A stretch of 60,284 nt of DNA from Microcoleus sp. bin48.metabat.b7b8b9.023 (GTDB taxonomy: Bacteria; Cyanobacteriota; Cyanobacteriia; Cyanobacteriales; Microcoleaceae). The stretch lies in NCBI RefSeq assembly GCF_013299185.1, contig NZ_JAAFKG010000050.1, positions 1 to 60,284 of the forward strand, read 5' to 3'. This document shows, piece by piece, positions 1 through 8,807 of the stretch. The position numbers were made by a program, and so were the translations under genes. How positions within the stretch are numbered: position 1 is the stretch's first letter; the number at the start of each line of letters is the position of its first letter. The notes beneath the pieces were generated by a model. That model worked only from the letters and a program-made list of their open reading frames with translations. It was not told the origin of the DNA and did not search any database.

Positions 1-539
1 AGAATGGACTACTGGGTGATGTTGAGTCACCGAGATAATTGAGTATTTCTACTCATTTTTGTCTCGGATGATTCACTTTTCCCCCCTCAATCCCCCTATG
101 TGCCAGTTGGGGGTGCGGAATGTGGGTATTAATATAGGCAACTAAAATTTATTTGGGCTCACACAATTTTAAAATAGAGGACTTATGTATAGCCTTTCGA
201 CTTCCCGACGTACTCATGGGCATAGGGGATAGGGCATAGGGCATAGACCAAATCGGTCAAACCGGGCATACCTCACTTTTTCGATAACCGTTATATTAAG
301 ACGAAAGAAACCAGTTTTTGCACCTCATATATGAACTACCACAACGCAAGATTTTCATCAAAAACTGCTGGTTAAGCAGAGTCGAAACCCGGTTTCTGCT
401 CGCCCCTGCGTCCAGGACTAAAATCAAATAATTCTCCCATCATGTTTTTTTGGGTAGTCTGGCAAATTCAAGGAAATCAATCCTGATGAGCAAGGGAAAA
501 GTCCGTATCTGTAAATAGACACTGATACAGATACTACCC
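1..539. other. Intergenic region upstream of patX-like gene
   Basis: I see no convincing gene here. The stretch holds short direct repeats of the type GGGCATAGG (about 219-245), a C-rich and G-rich block (79-117), and one half of the AAACCCGGTTTCT element around 385-400 that recurs elsewhere in the window. The promoter of the downstream small gene should lie in the last 150 bases, but I cannot place its -10 and -35 with confidence. Confidence 0.5.
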
Positions 540-758
540 ATGAAAAACTACCCTGCAATTGCTTTGCTCAGCCTGTTGGGCCTTAGCTTGAGTGCTACCG
601 CCGGTCTATCCATAGAATCCCCAGCCGCACAGCTAGAAACTTCTACAGCTCAATATATGTTATCAGCGCAAACTCAACAAAGAGGAGATCGCGCTCCCCG
701 CAGAGGCACCGGACGGTATGATTTGATGCAGGTCAACACTGACACTCAGGCACTATAA
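540..758 (+). CDS. patX: PatX-like secreted peptide precursor with RGTGR motif
   Basis: This 72-residue protein starts with a Sec-type signal peptide (Lys2, hydrophobic core 5-20, small residues near 19-22), followed by a polar stretch. Near the C-terminus it carries RRGTGR, with the pentapeptide RGTGR at residues 55-59 (bases 702-716). PatS, HetN and PatX inhibitors of HetR act through an RG[ST]GR pentapeptide, and PatX genes are known to accompany hetR in filamentous cyanobacteria. Here hetR lies 645 bases downstream on the same strand. I infer that this is the precursor of a diffusible HetR inhibitor that is exported or processed. A hairpin at 957-1000 probably separates its transcript from hetR. 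No other inhibitor gene is visible in the window. Confidence 0.8.
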   Translation: MKNYPAIALLSLLGLSLSATAGLSIESPAAQLETSTAQYMLSAQTQQRGDRAPRRGTGRYDLMQVNTDTQAL

Positions 759-956
759 TAATTTCGATCGCATTGCCAGAAAGCTAGTTCCGCAACTGAC
801 TTGTTTCTGGTTTCGAGGCTGGTTTCGAGGTCGCCCGTGTCGATCGCATCTGATTTTCTGGGATTTATAGTTTGTCAGGTTCGTCAGGCCACTGCACTTT
901 TTATTGATACTCCCTAGAAGATTTTTTTTGTAACAAATGTCACAATATAAACTGGA

Positions 957-1000
957 GCTGCCATCTACGTAGAGATATATTCTCGTAGGTGGCGGTTTTG
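957..1000 (+). terminator. Probable intrinsic terminator after patX-like gene
   Basis: Left arm 957-969 pairs with right arm 984-995 (GTAGGTGGCGG side), with a few mismatches and an AT-rich loop, and is followed by TTTTGTATTG. It lies about 200 bases after the patX-like stop, so the peptide transcript probably ends before hetR. Confidence 0.5.
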
Positions 1001-1158
1001 TATTGAAAATGCTCTTTCTCTTTTTCCCATTCTCCCCCTCTCTGAGTCGCCTCAAATTCTTCCGATCGCAATAGTTCTTTACGTTTTCCCCCCACAGGTG
1101 GGGTTTAATTTTTAACCGCTGCACTATAATTGACGTGCGATAACTAACTTAATATATA

Positions 1159-1186
1159 GCTACACCCTGAGTGCAGAGGGTGCAGC
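1159..1186. promoter_or_regulatory. Inverted repeat upstream of hetR
   Basis: GCTACACCCT at 1159-1168 faces AGGGTGCAGC at 1177-1186, nine of ten positions complementary. A second small palindrome, CCCCAC-AG-GTGGGG, lies at 1090-1103. Both sit in the 600-base leader of hetR. They could be regulator sites or hairpins. They do not match the Anabaena HetR site (GAGGGG then CCCCTC), because the order of the G and C arms is reversed. Confidence 0.35.
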
Positions 1187-1328
1187 TCTCGACTTAAATT
1201 CGCCAATAAGAACCACTTATTCGGTGTCGATCGCCTTTAAGGCAAGGCCCGAGTGATATCAGGAAAATTAATCTGCCTGAATCTTAGGGTAGCTGCCAAG
1301 CTTTCCGGCGACTGTCGGCTATGCTTGA

Positions 1329-2309
<981 letters not shown>

Positions 2310-2500
2310 TCATTGGTTATTAGTTATTGGTTATTGGTTATTGGTTATTGGTTCTTGGTCATCTTCCCCCCAAGCGAAGCCGAAATGACTAATGATTAAT
2401 AACTAATGTTTCTGGGCGCAGAAACCGGGTTTTTTACGACAATAATGCGTTAATGCCTGGAATTTTTGTCAAAAACCCGGTTTCTTGGGTCGCGATCGCC
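2310..2500. repeat. Short tandem TTATTGG repeats and AGAAACCGGGTTTTT inverted repeat
   Basis: After hetR there is a run of TTATTGG copies (about 2315-2356). Then comes an inverted pair: GAAACCGGGTTTTT from 2421 and AAAAACCCGGTTTC at 2471-2484. The same motif occurs once at 13770-13785 and in part near 385. The inverted pair lies between convergent genes and could act as a terminator. Confidence 0.6.
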
Positions 2501-2511
2501 TCCAGGATTGA

Positions 2512-3363
2512 CTAAGCGAAAAAAGTTCTCCAAGCGGAGGCTAGGACGATCGCTGCGATCGCTCCGATGAGTGTATTGAAAAAATTCACTACCTCGTTCG
2601 TTAGCCACTCAAACTTTGATTGCACCGTCGCACCAATCACGCTCTCGATGTTCGTAGCAACAAAAGCTGCAACAACACAAAAAACAATTCCTGTCAAGTC
2701 AATTACACCCACAGCCCAACTCACAAGAGCAATCAGGATCGATCCGACAATACCTGCGATCGTTCCTTCCAAACTGACGGCCCCTTCCGTACCCCTAGGT
2801 ACAGGCTGCAAGGTAGTAATCAAAAACGTATGTTTCCCGTAAGCTTTGCCGATTTCGCTAGCGCAGGTATCGGAAAGTTTGGTGCAAAAACTAGCCGCAT
2901 AGCCCAGCAACAATAAGGAAATCACAGCATCTTGTGGCACAGGCATCTTGCCTGTGTCTCCTAAAATACCGCCTGTGTCTCCTAAACCTGTGTCTCGGAA
3001 AATACATAATGCCAAAACTGCCACAGCACAAAGAGTAGCCGTTAAAGCCGAACCCCAGACATTTTCCGGGCCTCGGGCTCCGGAACGCTTTTCGGCAATA
3101 CCTTCAGCTTCTTTTTGGGCTTTGCCGATGCGGGTAACTCCAGATCCGACCAGAAAGTAGAACATGACCACAGCATAGCCTTGCCATCCCAAACTGCCCC
3201 AGATGATGACACCCAGCAGCCAACCGTGGAGTTGTCCAGCCGGAGTAAGCAATTTTTTGGGAGCAAGGGTGGCGATCGCGAGTAAAAATGTATTCAGGGC
3301 GATCGCCACCAGCCAAGGATTAGACCAAGATAAATAATTAAAGAACAATTCTGAATTCTGCAT
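2512..3363 (-). CDS. DUF92/TIGR00297 membrane protein, VTE6-like phytyl-phosphate kinase
   Basis: This 283-residue polytopic membrane protein has the conserved motifs of the DUF92 family: KLSDTCASEIGKAYGK (162-177), PVPRGTEGAVSLEGT (188-202), NIESVIGA and NEVVNFFNT. Plant VTE6, a member of this family, phosphorylates phytyl phosphate to phytyl diphosphate for tocopherol and phylloquinone synthesis; I infer the same role here. Residues about 123-146 (bases 2926-2997) are low-complexity with repeated DTG and read through a palindromic CACAGGC...GCCTGTG repeat, so they look like a later in-frame insertion in a loop between membrane helices. The next gene starts 11 bases away on the opposite strand. 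Confidence 0.8.
   Translation of the reverse strand: MQNSELFFNYLSWSNPWLVAIALNTFLLAIATLAPKKLLTPAGQLHGWLLGVIIWGSLGWQGYAVVMFYFLVGSGVTRIGKAQKEAEGIAEKRSGARGPENVWGSALTATLCAVAVLALCIFRDTGLGDTGGILGDTGKMPVPQDAVISLLLLGYAASFCTKLSDTCASEIGKAYGKHTFLITTLQPVPRGTEGAVSLEGTIAGIVGSILIALVSWAVGVIDLTGIVFCVVAAFVATNIESVIGATVQSKFEWLTNEVVNFFNTLIGAIAAIVLASAWRTFFA
2926..2997. repeat. Palindromic CACAGGC/GCCTGTG repeat inside coding gene
   Basis: The stretch has CACAGGCATCTTGCCTGTG followed by two more CCTGTGTCTC units. A relative, GAACAGGCAAGATGCCTGTTC-type, lies between genes at about 41531-41551. Here the length is compatible with the reading frame of the VTE6-like gene. Confidence 0.65.
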
Positions 3364-3374
3364 TTAGTACCTCC

Positions 3375-3806
3375 ATGAGCCAAGTCATATTTCATCTTGC
3401 CTTCCCCGTGACAGATATTGAGCAAACCAAAGCCTTCTACGTAGACGGGCTCGGCTGCGAATTAGGTCGCGAATCACCGAATTCGGCGATTATGGGTATG
3501 TGCGGCCATCAAATAGTCGCCCACGTCAGCCGCGAACCTTTGACACCTCAGCGAGGTATCTATCCCCGGCATTTTGGGTTAATTTTTACCAACGAAGCTG
3601 ACTGGGAAGGGTTGTTAGAAAAAGCCCAGCAAAACAACTTGAATTTCTATCAAGAACCGAGACGGCGATTTGTCGGTTTGCCCACAGAACACCGCACTTT
3701 CTTCTTAGAAGACCCTTTCCACAATATACTGGAGTTCAAGTATTACTGCGAAGCTGAAGCAATTTTTGGCCGCAGCGAATACGCTGAAGTCGGCGATACT
3801 GTTTAG
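3375..3806 (+). CDS. VOC (glyoxalase/dioxygenase superfamily) protein
   Basis: This 143-residue protein has two beta-alpha-beta-beta-beta halves of the vicinal oxygen chelate fold: HLAFPVTDIEQTKAFYVDGLG at the N-terminus and RTFFLEDPFHNILEFKYY near the C-terminus. Likely metal ligands are His7, His66 (RHFGL) and Glu120 (ILEF), a 2-His-1-Glu set. The family includes glyoxalase I, dioxygenases and resistance proteins, so the substrate cannot be assigned from sequence. It is divergent from the VTE6-like gene with an 11-base gap, so the promoter must overlap the start of that gene. Confidence 0.75.
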   Translation: MSQVIFHLAFPVTDIEQTKAFYVDGLGCELGRESPNSAIMGMCGHQIVAHVSREPLTPQRGIYPRHFGLIFTNEADWEGLLEKAQQNNLNFYQEPRRRFVGLPTEHRTFFLEDPFHNILEFKYYCEAEAIFGRSEYAEVGDTV

Positions 3807-3809
3807 TAA

Positions 3810-3973
3810 GGTACGTTGTTGCGCTTGGGCGCTCTTATAGCGGTTCTCAGAAACATGAGGTATGTTGTTGGGCTTCAGCCCTCTTAGTTTAAGGGTTATA
3901 TAAGCTATCAGTCATACCTCATCTTTTTGAGAAAGGCTATATACGCAAGAGCGCTGAAGCGCAACAACGTACC
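3810..3973. repeat. GGTACGTTGTTGCGC palindromic element interrupted by a second element
   Basis: Outer arms are GGTACGTTGTTGCGC (from 3810) and GCGCAACAACGTACC (ending 3973). The loop is occupied by a second element, 3836-3941. Undivided relatives of the outer element lie at 13816-13883, 15667-15793 and in the 17466-18060 array. It sits between a + strand gene and a - strand gene and may end both transcripts. Confidence 0.75.
3836..3941. mobile_element. MITE-like element with TATAGC ends (copy 1)
   Basis: The 106-base element has imperfect terminal inverted repeats (TATAGCGGTTCTCA against TGAGAAAGGCTATA, 12 of 14 complementary) and an inner perfect pair ATGAGGTATG / CATACCTCAT. A second, diverged copy of similar length lies at 51108-51215. 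It is nested in the GGTACGTTGTTGCGC element. No coding capacity, so any mobility would need a transposase supplied in trans. Confidence 0.6.
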
Positions 3974-4047
3974 TAAGAATTAATCCCGATATTAGGTCAG
4001 TAACGCAAGTGCTATGTAATTGAGAATCTCTATTTCGGGGCCCCCTA

Positions 4048-4662
4048 CTACTTAATTATGATTTTCAATGGTTCTGAAAGTGCCTCAGCAACCGCTTTTA
4101 AACTGCTAGAATGCCTCGCCATCATCGCATGGGCGAATACAGACAATTTTACTTCTTTCGCCGCCGATATTTGCGAACTAGAAGCAGGGACAATGATGAA
4201 ATCCCAATCTGTCCAAATCGAAGTAAAATTCATCTTTTCTAACAACGCAACATCTCGATTTAAATCTTCCAGAAAAGCACTGCCCGGACGCATTTGAACG
4301 CAGCCTTTTCCCCAGAGAGTGTAAGCCGTCCAAGTACCGCTGTGAGGCGAAGATATGGCAATAAAGCGCTGAACTCGGTTAATTCCGCCTAACCTTTGCA
4401 GGTAGTAACGAGTTACTAAACCGCCCATACTCAATCCTACGATATCTAAAGGTTGTTGTGGCTCGAAATTTTTGTCTATATAATTTGCCATTTGTTTGGC
4501 TAATTCGTCGATGCTGGCGTTGCCCCATTGGGGCGAGAGATCTAGGGTGTAAACTGACCAGCCTAAATCTCTTAGGTAGGCAGACATTTTGTAAAAAATT
4601 CCTGATTTCCTGAAAATTCCGTGAACTAGCAAGACTGGATTGCTGCTGAAATTGCTATTCAT
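4048..4662 (-). CDS. Alpha/beta-hydrolase, lipase-like (tandem copy B)
   Basis: This 204-residue serine hydrolase has PVLLVHGIF (oxyanion region) at 9-17 and the nucleophile elbow GLSMG with Ser78. Likely triad partners are Asp154 and His178, both shared with the neighbouring copy. PLDIVGLSMGGLVTRYY is typical of triacylglycerol lipase/PGAP1-like esterases. No signal peptide is seen, so it is probably cytosolic or peripheral. It lies 2 bases after its paralogue and probably shares its transcript. The two proteins align without gaps over the first 180 residues and so come from a tandem duplication. Confidence 0.8.
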   Translation of the reverse strand: MNSNFSSNPVLLVHGIFRKSGIFYKMSAYLRDLGWSVYTLDLSPQWGNASIDELAKQMANYIDKNFEPQQPLDIVGLSMGGLVTRYYLQRLGGINRVQRFIAISSPHSGTWTAYTLWGKGCVQMRPGSAFLEDLNRDVALLEKMNFTSIWTDWDFIIVPASSSQISAAKEVKLSVFAHAMMARHSSSLKAVAEALSEPLKIIIK

Positions 4663-4664
4663 TT

Positions 4665-5282
4665 TTAAGTAGGAACTTTATTTTTAATCGGTGCTTTTAG
4701 TTCTTCTACTAATGCGTTAATACTTTGGGATTCTGTCACCATTTGGCGGTGCAGCATTACGTTAAGTTTGACTTCTTTCCCTACTGGCATTTGGGAGCTG
4801 TGCGACGGTAAAATCATGATGTCAAAGGGCGTCCACATAGATGTAAAATTTATGCGTTTGAGTACGGTTACATCTTGGTTCAAATCGCGCAACAAGCCAC
4901 TATCGGGGCGCATATCCAGGTATCCTGGTAGGCCCAGGGAATAGGCAGTGAGGGTTCCTTTGTGGGGGGAAGATATGGTGATGAAACGCTGGACTCGGTT
5001 AATGCCTCCGAGTCGCTGGACGTAGTAGCGGCTGACGATGCCTCCCATGCTGTAGCCTACTATGTCGATCGCCTGTTCTGGATCGAACGTCTCAGAAATG
5101 TAGTCTGCCAGTTGCTTGGCTAGGGAGTCGAGGCCGAGGCTGCCGTCGTTGGGGGTGAGGTTGAGGCTGTGGACACACCATCCAAGTTGGGTGAGGCGGG
5201 CGGACATTTTGTCAAAAATAGTCTTTGTGTCCCAGATGCCGTGGATGAGGATGACGGGATTGCGATCGAGCGAACTGTTCAT
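4665..5282 (-). CDS. Alpha/beta-hydrolase, lipase-like (tandem copy A)
   Basis: This 205-residue paralogue of the next gene has NPVILIHGIW, GYSMGG with nucleophile Ser78, and candidate Asp154 and His178. Shared stretches include RYYVQRLGGINRVQRF and SSPHKGT. It is the first gene of the two-gene unit. The ATG at 5282 follows TCTTTTCAA rather than a strong Shine-Dalgarno. Substrate unknown; a lipid or other ester is likely from the family. Confidence 0.8.
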   Translation of the reverse strand: MNSSLDRNPVILIHGIWDTKTIFDKMSARLTQLGWCVHSLNLTPNDGSLGLDSLAKQLADYISETFDPEQAIDIVGYSMGGIVSRYYVQRLGGINRVQRFITISSPHKGTLTAYSLGLPGYLDMRPDSGLLRDLNQDVTVLKRINFTSMWTPFDIMILPSHSSQMPVGKEVKLNVMLHRQMVTESQSINALVEELKAPIKNKVPT

Positions 5283-5478
5283 TTGAAAAGAAAATTGCTT
5301 GCCGATTACAGCATAAATTACTCCCCTAGGGAGTTTGACCCCTACTAGGACAGCTAGCGAATCGGATCTAGGTATCGCGAGCCAATAGCAAATCAGTCAT
5401 AAATTCTGAGATAATCGTAAATAAGTGCAAAGTTAAAACTGGCATTACTGAGTAAAAATTACTAGAAGCTCTGCATTT

Positions 5479-5506
5479 TTAATCAAAAAATGTAAATTTT
5501 GATTAA
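5479..5506. promoter_or_regulatory. Perfect inverted repeat TTAATCAAAA upstream of 5598 gene
   Basis: TTAATCAAAA (5479-5488) and TTTTGATTAA (5497-5506) are perfectly complementary with an 8-base spacer. They lie 90 bases before the next start in an AT-rich leader, so this could be an operator or an RNA hairpin. The rest of 5283-5597 shows nothing else that I can name. Confidence 0.35.
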
Positions 5507-5597
5507 GAAATATAGACAAAGGTTTCCTTAGCTCGTAATCTAACTTTGTTGACAAACTCGTACAAATTTCTCTAAAAAAACAAAAGGAGTAAGTCTA

Positions 5598-6032
5598 ATG
5601 TTTGGTTTTATCAAAAATTTCTTCGGTGGTATTTTCGGCTTTTTCGCTGGACTGTTGGGCTTGAAAAAGTCTGAATATTTCCTAGATTTGGGCGAATCTT
5701 CGGATAAAGAACCTGCGAAGGTTGAGCCTGTTGCTGTAGCACCGGCAAAAGTTGAGGCTGTCAAGTCTGAGAAGTCTGAACCGGCGAATAAAGCTAAGGT
5801 AGAGAAAAAGTCTAAGAAAGAAAAAGAACCAGTCGCTAGCGCTGCTGCTAAGACTTCGGAAGCGCCGAAGGTACCTGCTGCTGCAACTAACGGCAAAGTG
5901 TCGAGTCAAGCTGAACCTGTTCTGACTTTTGCTCCTAATAATTTAATGCCGACACCAACTGCAAATCGTCGCACCCCAGGCCCAAGCATGAATAATTTCC
6001 GGGAAATGGCTCGTCAGGTGAAAACCAAGTAG
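5598..6032 (+). CDS. Conserved cyanobacterial protein with amphipathic/membrane N-terminus
   Basis: The 144-residue product has a Phe/Gly-rich hydrophobic start (FGFIKNFFGGIFGFFAGLLG, 2-21). A long low-complexity Lys/Ala/Glu linker follows (about 35-100), then a conserved-looking tail (FAPNNLMPTPTANRRTPGPS, then FREMARQV). I recognise this architecture as a cyanobacterial conserved hypothetical but know no function for it. A good ribosome site, AAAGGAG, lies 10 bases before ATG. It is monocistronic, converging on the TPR gene with a terminator between them. Confidence 0.7.
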   Translation: MFGFIKNFFGGIFGFFAGLLGLKKSEYFLDLGESSDKEPAKVEPVAVAPAKVEAVKSEKSEPANKAKVEKKSKKEKEPVASAAAKTSEAPKVPAAATNGKVSSQAEPVLTFAPNNLMPTPTANRRTPGPSMNNFREMARQVKTK

Positions 6033-6084
6033 CAAATTGGTAATTCGCAATAGGGAATTGGGCATTAGATAATTCCAAATGCTG

Positions 6085-6140
6085 GAGTTAAAAAATTAAA
6101 AATGGGATTCCTCATTTTTAATTTTTAACTCTTTTTTTAT
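6085..6140. terminator. Bidirectional intrinsic terminator
   Basis: A long AT-rich stem, GAGTTAAAAAATTAAAAATG (6085-6104) with CATTTTTAATTTTTAACTC (6113-6131), encloses GGATTCCT and is followed by CTTTTTTTAT. It lies between two convergent genes and can serve both strands. Confidence 0.7.
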
Positions 6141-7294
6141 TCCCTATTTCCTGGGTGTCTGAGAAAGGCTAACCCGCTGTATAGCTGGAAAGCCGAGTCC
6201 CAAGGAGTTTCGGATTTGCGCTCTACATCTACATGAGATTCGATTTTGCTTAACATATGCGTATAATCGAGAACTGTCTCCGCAAAGGGAGTAAATTCCG
6301 ACCAAACTGTAACGTCAAGCTGTTGGTCAAATATTTCTAGCAAGTGATTCCAGTTAATTCTGGTCGTACTTTGAGGCATTTGTGGGGATTTTTTGACTCT
6401 GGATGTTTTGTTTTTTGACTGCGGTGAAGCTACGCTAGTTGCTGAACTTTGAGTGAAGTCAACGCCTTGTTTAAATTCGTAACTTTGGTCGCAAATTCGC
6501 AGAATGGAGTTGCGGCTGGGAATGTGCAAGTCGCAGATTTGAGCGTAATCTTGGGTGATTTCTTTGTGACGAAATTGCTCGTTTCTGCGGTTGGGAGAGT
6601 AGTCCATGATTTCAATGAACATTGGTAATAAGCCTTCTACTCTCTGGCTGACTTCTGACCAATTAAATTCAATAGAACCGACTCTATCTAGGTTATCTTT
6701 ACAAACAACCGCTGGAGAAGAGAGAGACTGGAAGTGTTGCACTCGGAAAATTTGGATGTTTTTAATGTCGGCTAGGGTTGCCCAAAATACCGGAATTCCG
6801 GCGTTGAGAAGTTCTTGGCCGTAAATTCGGAGTTCGGCGATAGGGCCGGTTTTGTAGAGTCTCCAGCCGCGGCTTTGGATTTGCATCCGGGTTGTGTAGG
6901 CGTCGATTTTGAAGATTCTGCTGATATTTTGTACGGCTGCGGGTTTGTCTTCGGGACTCACTGGTTCGAGGATGAGGAGTCCGGGTTCTAGGCTGCTGGG
7001 GTCGTTTTTGGCAGTTTCGATGGCTTGTTGGCGGAGGTTTTGTTGTGCGGTTTCAATGCGTTGAATGCCTTGGCGGGCCTGGGAAACGATTTTGGGGTTG
7101 GTGATGTCGCGGAGTATTTGTTTGTAGGTGGTTTGGGCTTTGTCGGGGTTGTTGGTGAGTTCGTAGTAACGACCAATGTAGTATTGTACCCAGGGATTTT
7201 CGGGGGATTCTTTTTGCAGTTGTTTGATGAGTTGGGCGGCTTGTTTGTAGTCTTGGCTTTCGAGGGCGGTGACTATTTGGTGGATGTCTGTCAT
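6137..7294 (-). CDS. Tetratricopeptide-repeat protein, cyanobacterial
   Basis: This 385-residue protein begins with two to three TPR-like helical pairs (residues 1-70: ALESQDYKQAAQLIKQLQKE, then PWVQYYIGRYYELTNNPDKAQTTYKQIL). A cyanobacterial domain of unknown function follows (SRGWRLYKTGPIAELRIYGQ, then AGIPVFWATLADIKNIQIFRV). After it come a Ser/Lys-rich linker (about 285-310) and a C-terminal helical segment. No signal peptide or membrane segment is seen. It probably acts as a protein-interaction factor; the partner is unknown. ATG at 7294 is the only sensible start. It is separated from the secreted-protein genes to its right by about 190 bases. Confidence 0.7.
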   Translation of the reverse strand: MTDIHQIVTALESQDYKQAAQLIKQLQKESPENPWVQYYIGRYYELTNNPDKAQTTYKQILRDITNPKIVSQARQGIQRIETAQQNLRQQAIETAKNDPSSLEPGLLILEPVSPEDKPAAVQNISRIFKIDAYTTRMQIQSRGWRLYKTGPIAELRIYGQELLNAGIPVFWATLADIKNIQIFRVQHFQSLSSPAVVCKDNLDRVGSIEFNWSEVSQRVEGLLPMFIEIMDYSPNRRNEQFRHKEITQDYAQICDLHIPSRNSILRICDQSYEFKQGVDFTQSSATSVASPQSKNKTSRVKKSPQMPQSTTRINWNHLLEIFDQQLDVTVWSEFTPFAETVLDYTHMLSKIESHVDVERKSETPWDSAFQLYSGLAFLRHPGNRE

Positions 7295-7485
7295 GGCGGT
7301 TGGGGGAATGGGTGTGTTTCTATCTTGGCTGATGTTTGGTTGGTTCCGCTAGTGATTAACAAGTTTTGCTTTGATGTTTGTGGGTGATTTTCGGCTGTTT
7401 GCAAGGATAAGATTTAGATTTTATAACCGCGGATGAACGCGGATGTGTCCTGAGAAGTGCTATATAATATTTGGGCTGGTGTTTG

Positions 7486-8259
7486 TTAAAGTTGATTGGA
7501 ATTAATGCTGAGGGTGTATGAACCTTTGCTGGTGCGATCGAGTCCTTGAACAACTATTTTGTAAGTGCCGTTACTGGGTAACTTGGCGGTTATTTGGGTT
7601 TCTCTCTTGTTGACGCGAACGGCTTTGATATCTGCAATTTTGTTGCCGCTGGGTGCGATGAGTGTGATGAAGTGCTCGAAGGATCTGCTTTTGAGGTCGA
7701 TGGTGATGGATTGATTTGCACCTCCCTGGAAGCTGTGTTCGCGGTAGAAGCTGCCGTTGGGAAGGCTGGGATCGCCGTCTTTGAGGGTTCCGCGTTGCTG
7801 TAGGAGGGAAAGGGAGGTGAGTTTTGGTCGATCGACATTTTTGAAATCTAAGCCATAATTTGTCATGGGTGTATCAAGACCATTTCCTTCTCTGACTGTG
7901 ACGATAAAGGCAGTTTGGTTTTTGGTATCTCGGACTATTTTATCAATAAAATTGGCTTGTATTTTGGGTTGATTTAAATGTTTTGGTTGGTCAAAATTGG
8001 GTTTTGATATACACAGAACCACGCCTCCATCTTGATAGCGGGCGCTGTAGAACCAATATTTTTGACCGTTAGTTGTGAATTCGTTTCTGAAGAAGATAGT
8101 GTATCTTTCAAGTTGGGGTAGTTGTTGGTTGGGGCGACAATTTTTATCGATGTTGATTTCGGTGGTTGATGGCTGTCGCTGGGCGAAAACTGCTGGGATG
8201 CTGGCGGTGGCTAAGACTGCTGAGATAATGGCGGTGATTGTGGGCGATCGCATTTTCAT
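7486..8259 (-). CDS. Secreted protein with C-terminal PPC-like beta domain
   Basis: The 257-residue product has a signal peptide ending near Ala-Gln (IPAVFAQ, about 20-27). The C-terminal 90 residues (YREHSFQGGANQSITIDL, FITLIAPSG, TAKLPSNGTYKIVVQGLD, SYTLSIN) look like a bacterial pre-peptidase C-terminal jelly-roll, a domain of secreted enzymes and binding proteins. The middle part (40-150) is not one I recognise. It lies downstream of two further secreted-protein genes in the same orientation. Confidence 0.65.
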   Translation of the reverse strand: MKMRSPTITAIISAVLATASIPAVFAQRQPSTTEINIDKNCRPNQQLPQLERYTIFFRNEFTTNGQKYWFYSARYQDGGVVLCISKPNFDQPKHLNQPKIQANFIDKIVRDTKNQTAFIVTVREGNGLDTPMTNYGLDFKNVDRPKLTSLSLLQQRGTLKDGDPSLPNGSFYREHSFQGGANQSITIDLKSRSFEHFITLIAPSGNKIADIKAVRVNKRETQITAKLPSNGTYKIVVQGLDRTSKGSYTLSINSNQL

Positions 8260-8363
8260 GAATTATACTCCCGTTTTTTGATTTTCTTTGAACCGTAGAT
8301 GCACGCAAGTTAACGCAGATGTCGGAAAATTAATCTTTGTTACGATCGAGGTTTTGTTGGATT

Positions 8364-8804
8364 CTAAATTTTATTATTTTTCTCGAATAACTTGATACAT
8401 TCTGTCAGCCTTTGTTTGCCATTTACCTGAATGTCTGAACCATTGAGTCTCTGAAAACCATTTAAATCTATAGATTTAATCTGATAAAATTTATGTCCTG
8501 CGGGGCCGTCCGTGAACTCAATAACGGTGGGATCGATCATAGTGTTTGCATTAATATTACCTCGAAAACAGTAACGATAACTTGTATTTCTTTGGTAGCC
8601 AAATCCTGTGACAGTCTTCTTGGATTTCCTTAAGAATATGTACTCTTTACCGGGCTGATTTGTTTTGCTTGTTTGTCCGTAAAAATAGTCGCCGTTGGGG
8701 AGGCTTTCAATTGTCGGTGTGGATTGTGCTAGGATTGGGAGGGAAGCTGCACTGAAGATTACTAAGTTGATTGTGAAGCTTAAGGGCGATCGCCTTTTCA
8801 TCAT
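8364..8804 (-). CDS. Secreted hypothetical protein
   Basis: The 146-residue protein has a signal peptide (MMKRRSPLSFTINL, cleavage near ILAQ at about 26). The mature part has LPNGDYFYGQ and two cysteines (YRYCFRG and LTECIKLF) that could form a disulfide. I do not recognise the family. It starts 3 bases after the stop of the upstream LprI-like gene, so the two are probably co-transcribed. Confidence 0.6.
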   Translation of the reverse strand: MMKRRSPLSFTINLVIFSAASLPILAQSTPTIESLPNGDYFYGQTSKTNQPGKEYIFLRKSKKTVTGFGYQRNTSYRYCFRGNINANTMIDPTVIEFTDGPAGHKFYQIKSIDLNGFQRLNGSDIQVNGKQRLTECIKLFEKNNKI

Positions 8805-8807
8805 TGT

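Noticed and set aside
1088..1104. HetR binding site of the Anabaena hetP type
   Set aside because: The palindrome has C-rich arm first (CCCCAC-AG-GTGGGG), the reverse of the known GAGGGG...CCCCTC site.
753..1124. Minus-strand ORF of 123 codons between patX-like gene and hetR
   Set aside because: It overlaps the end of the patX-like gene and the terminator hairpin, has no domain signature, and its Cys/Arg/Lys-rich composition looks random.
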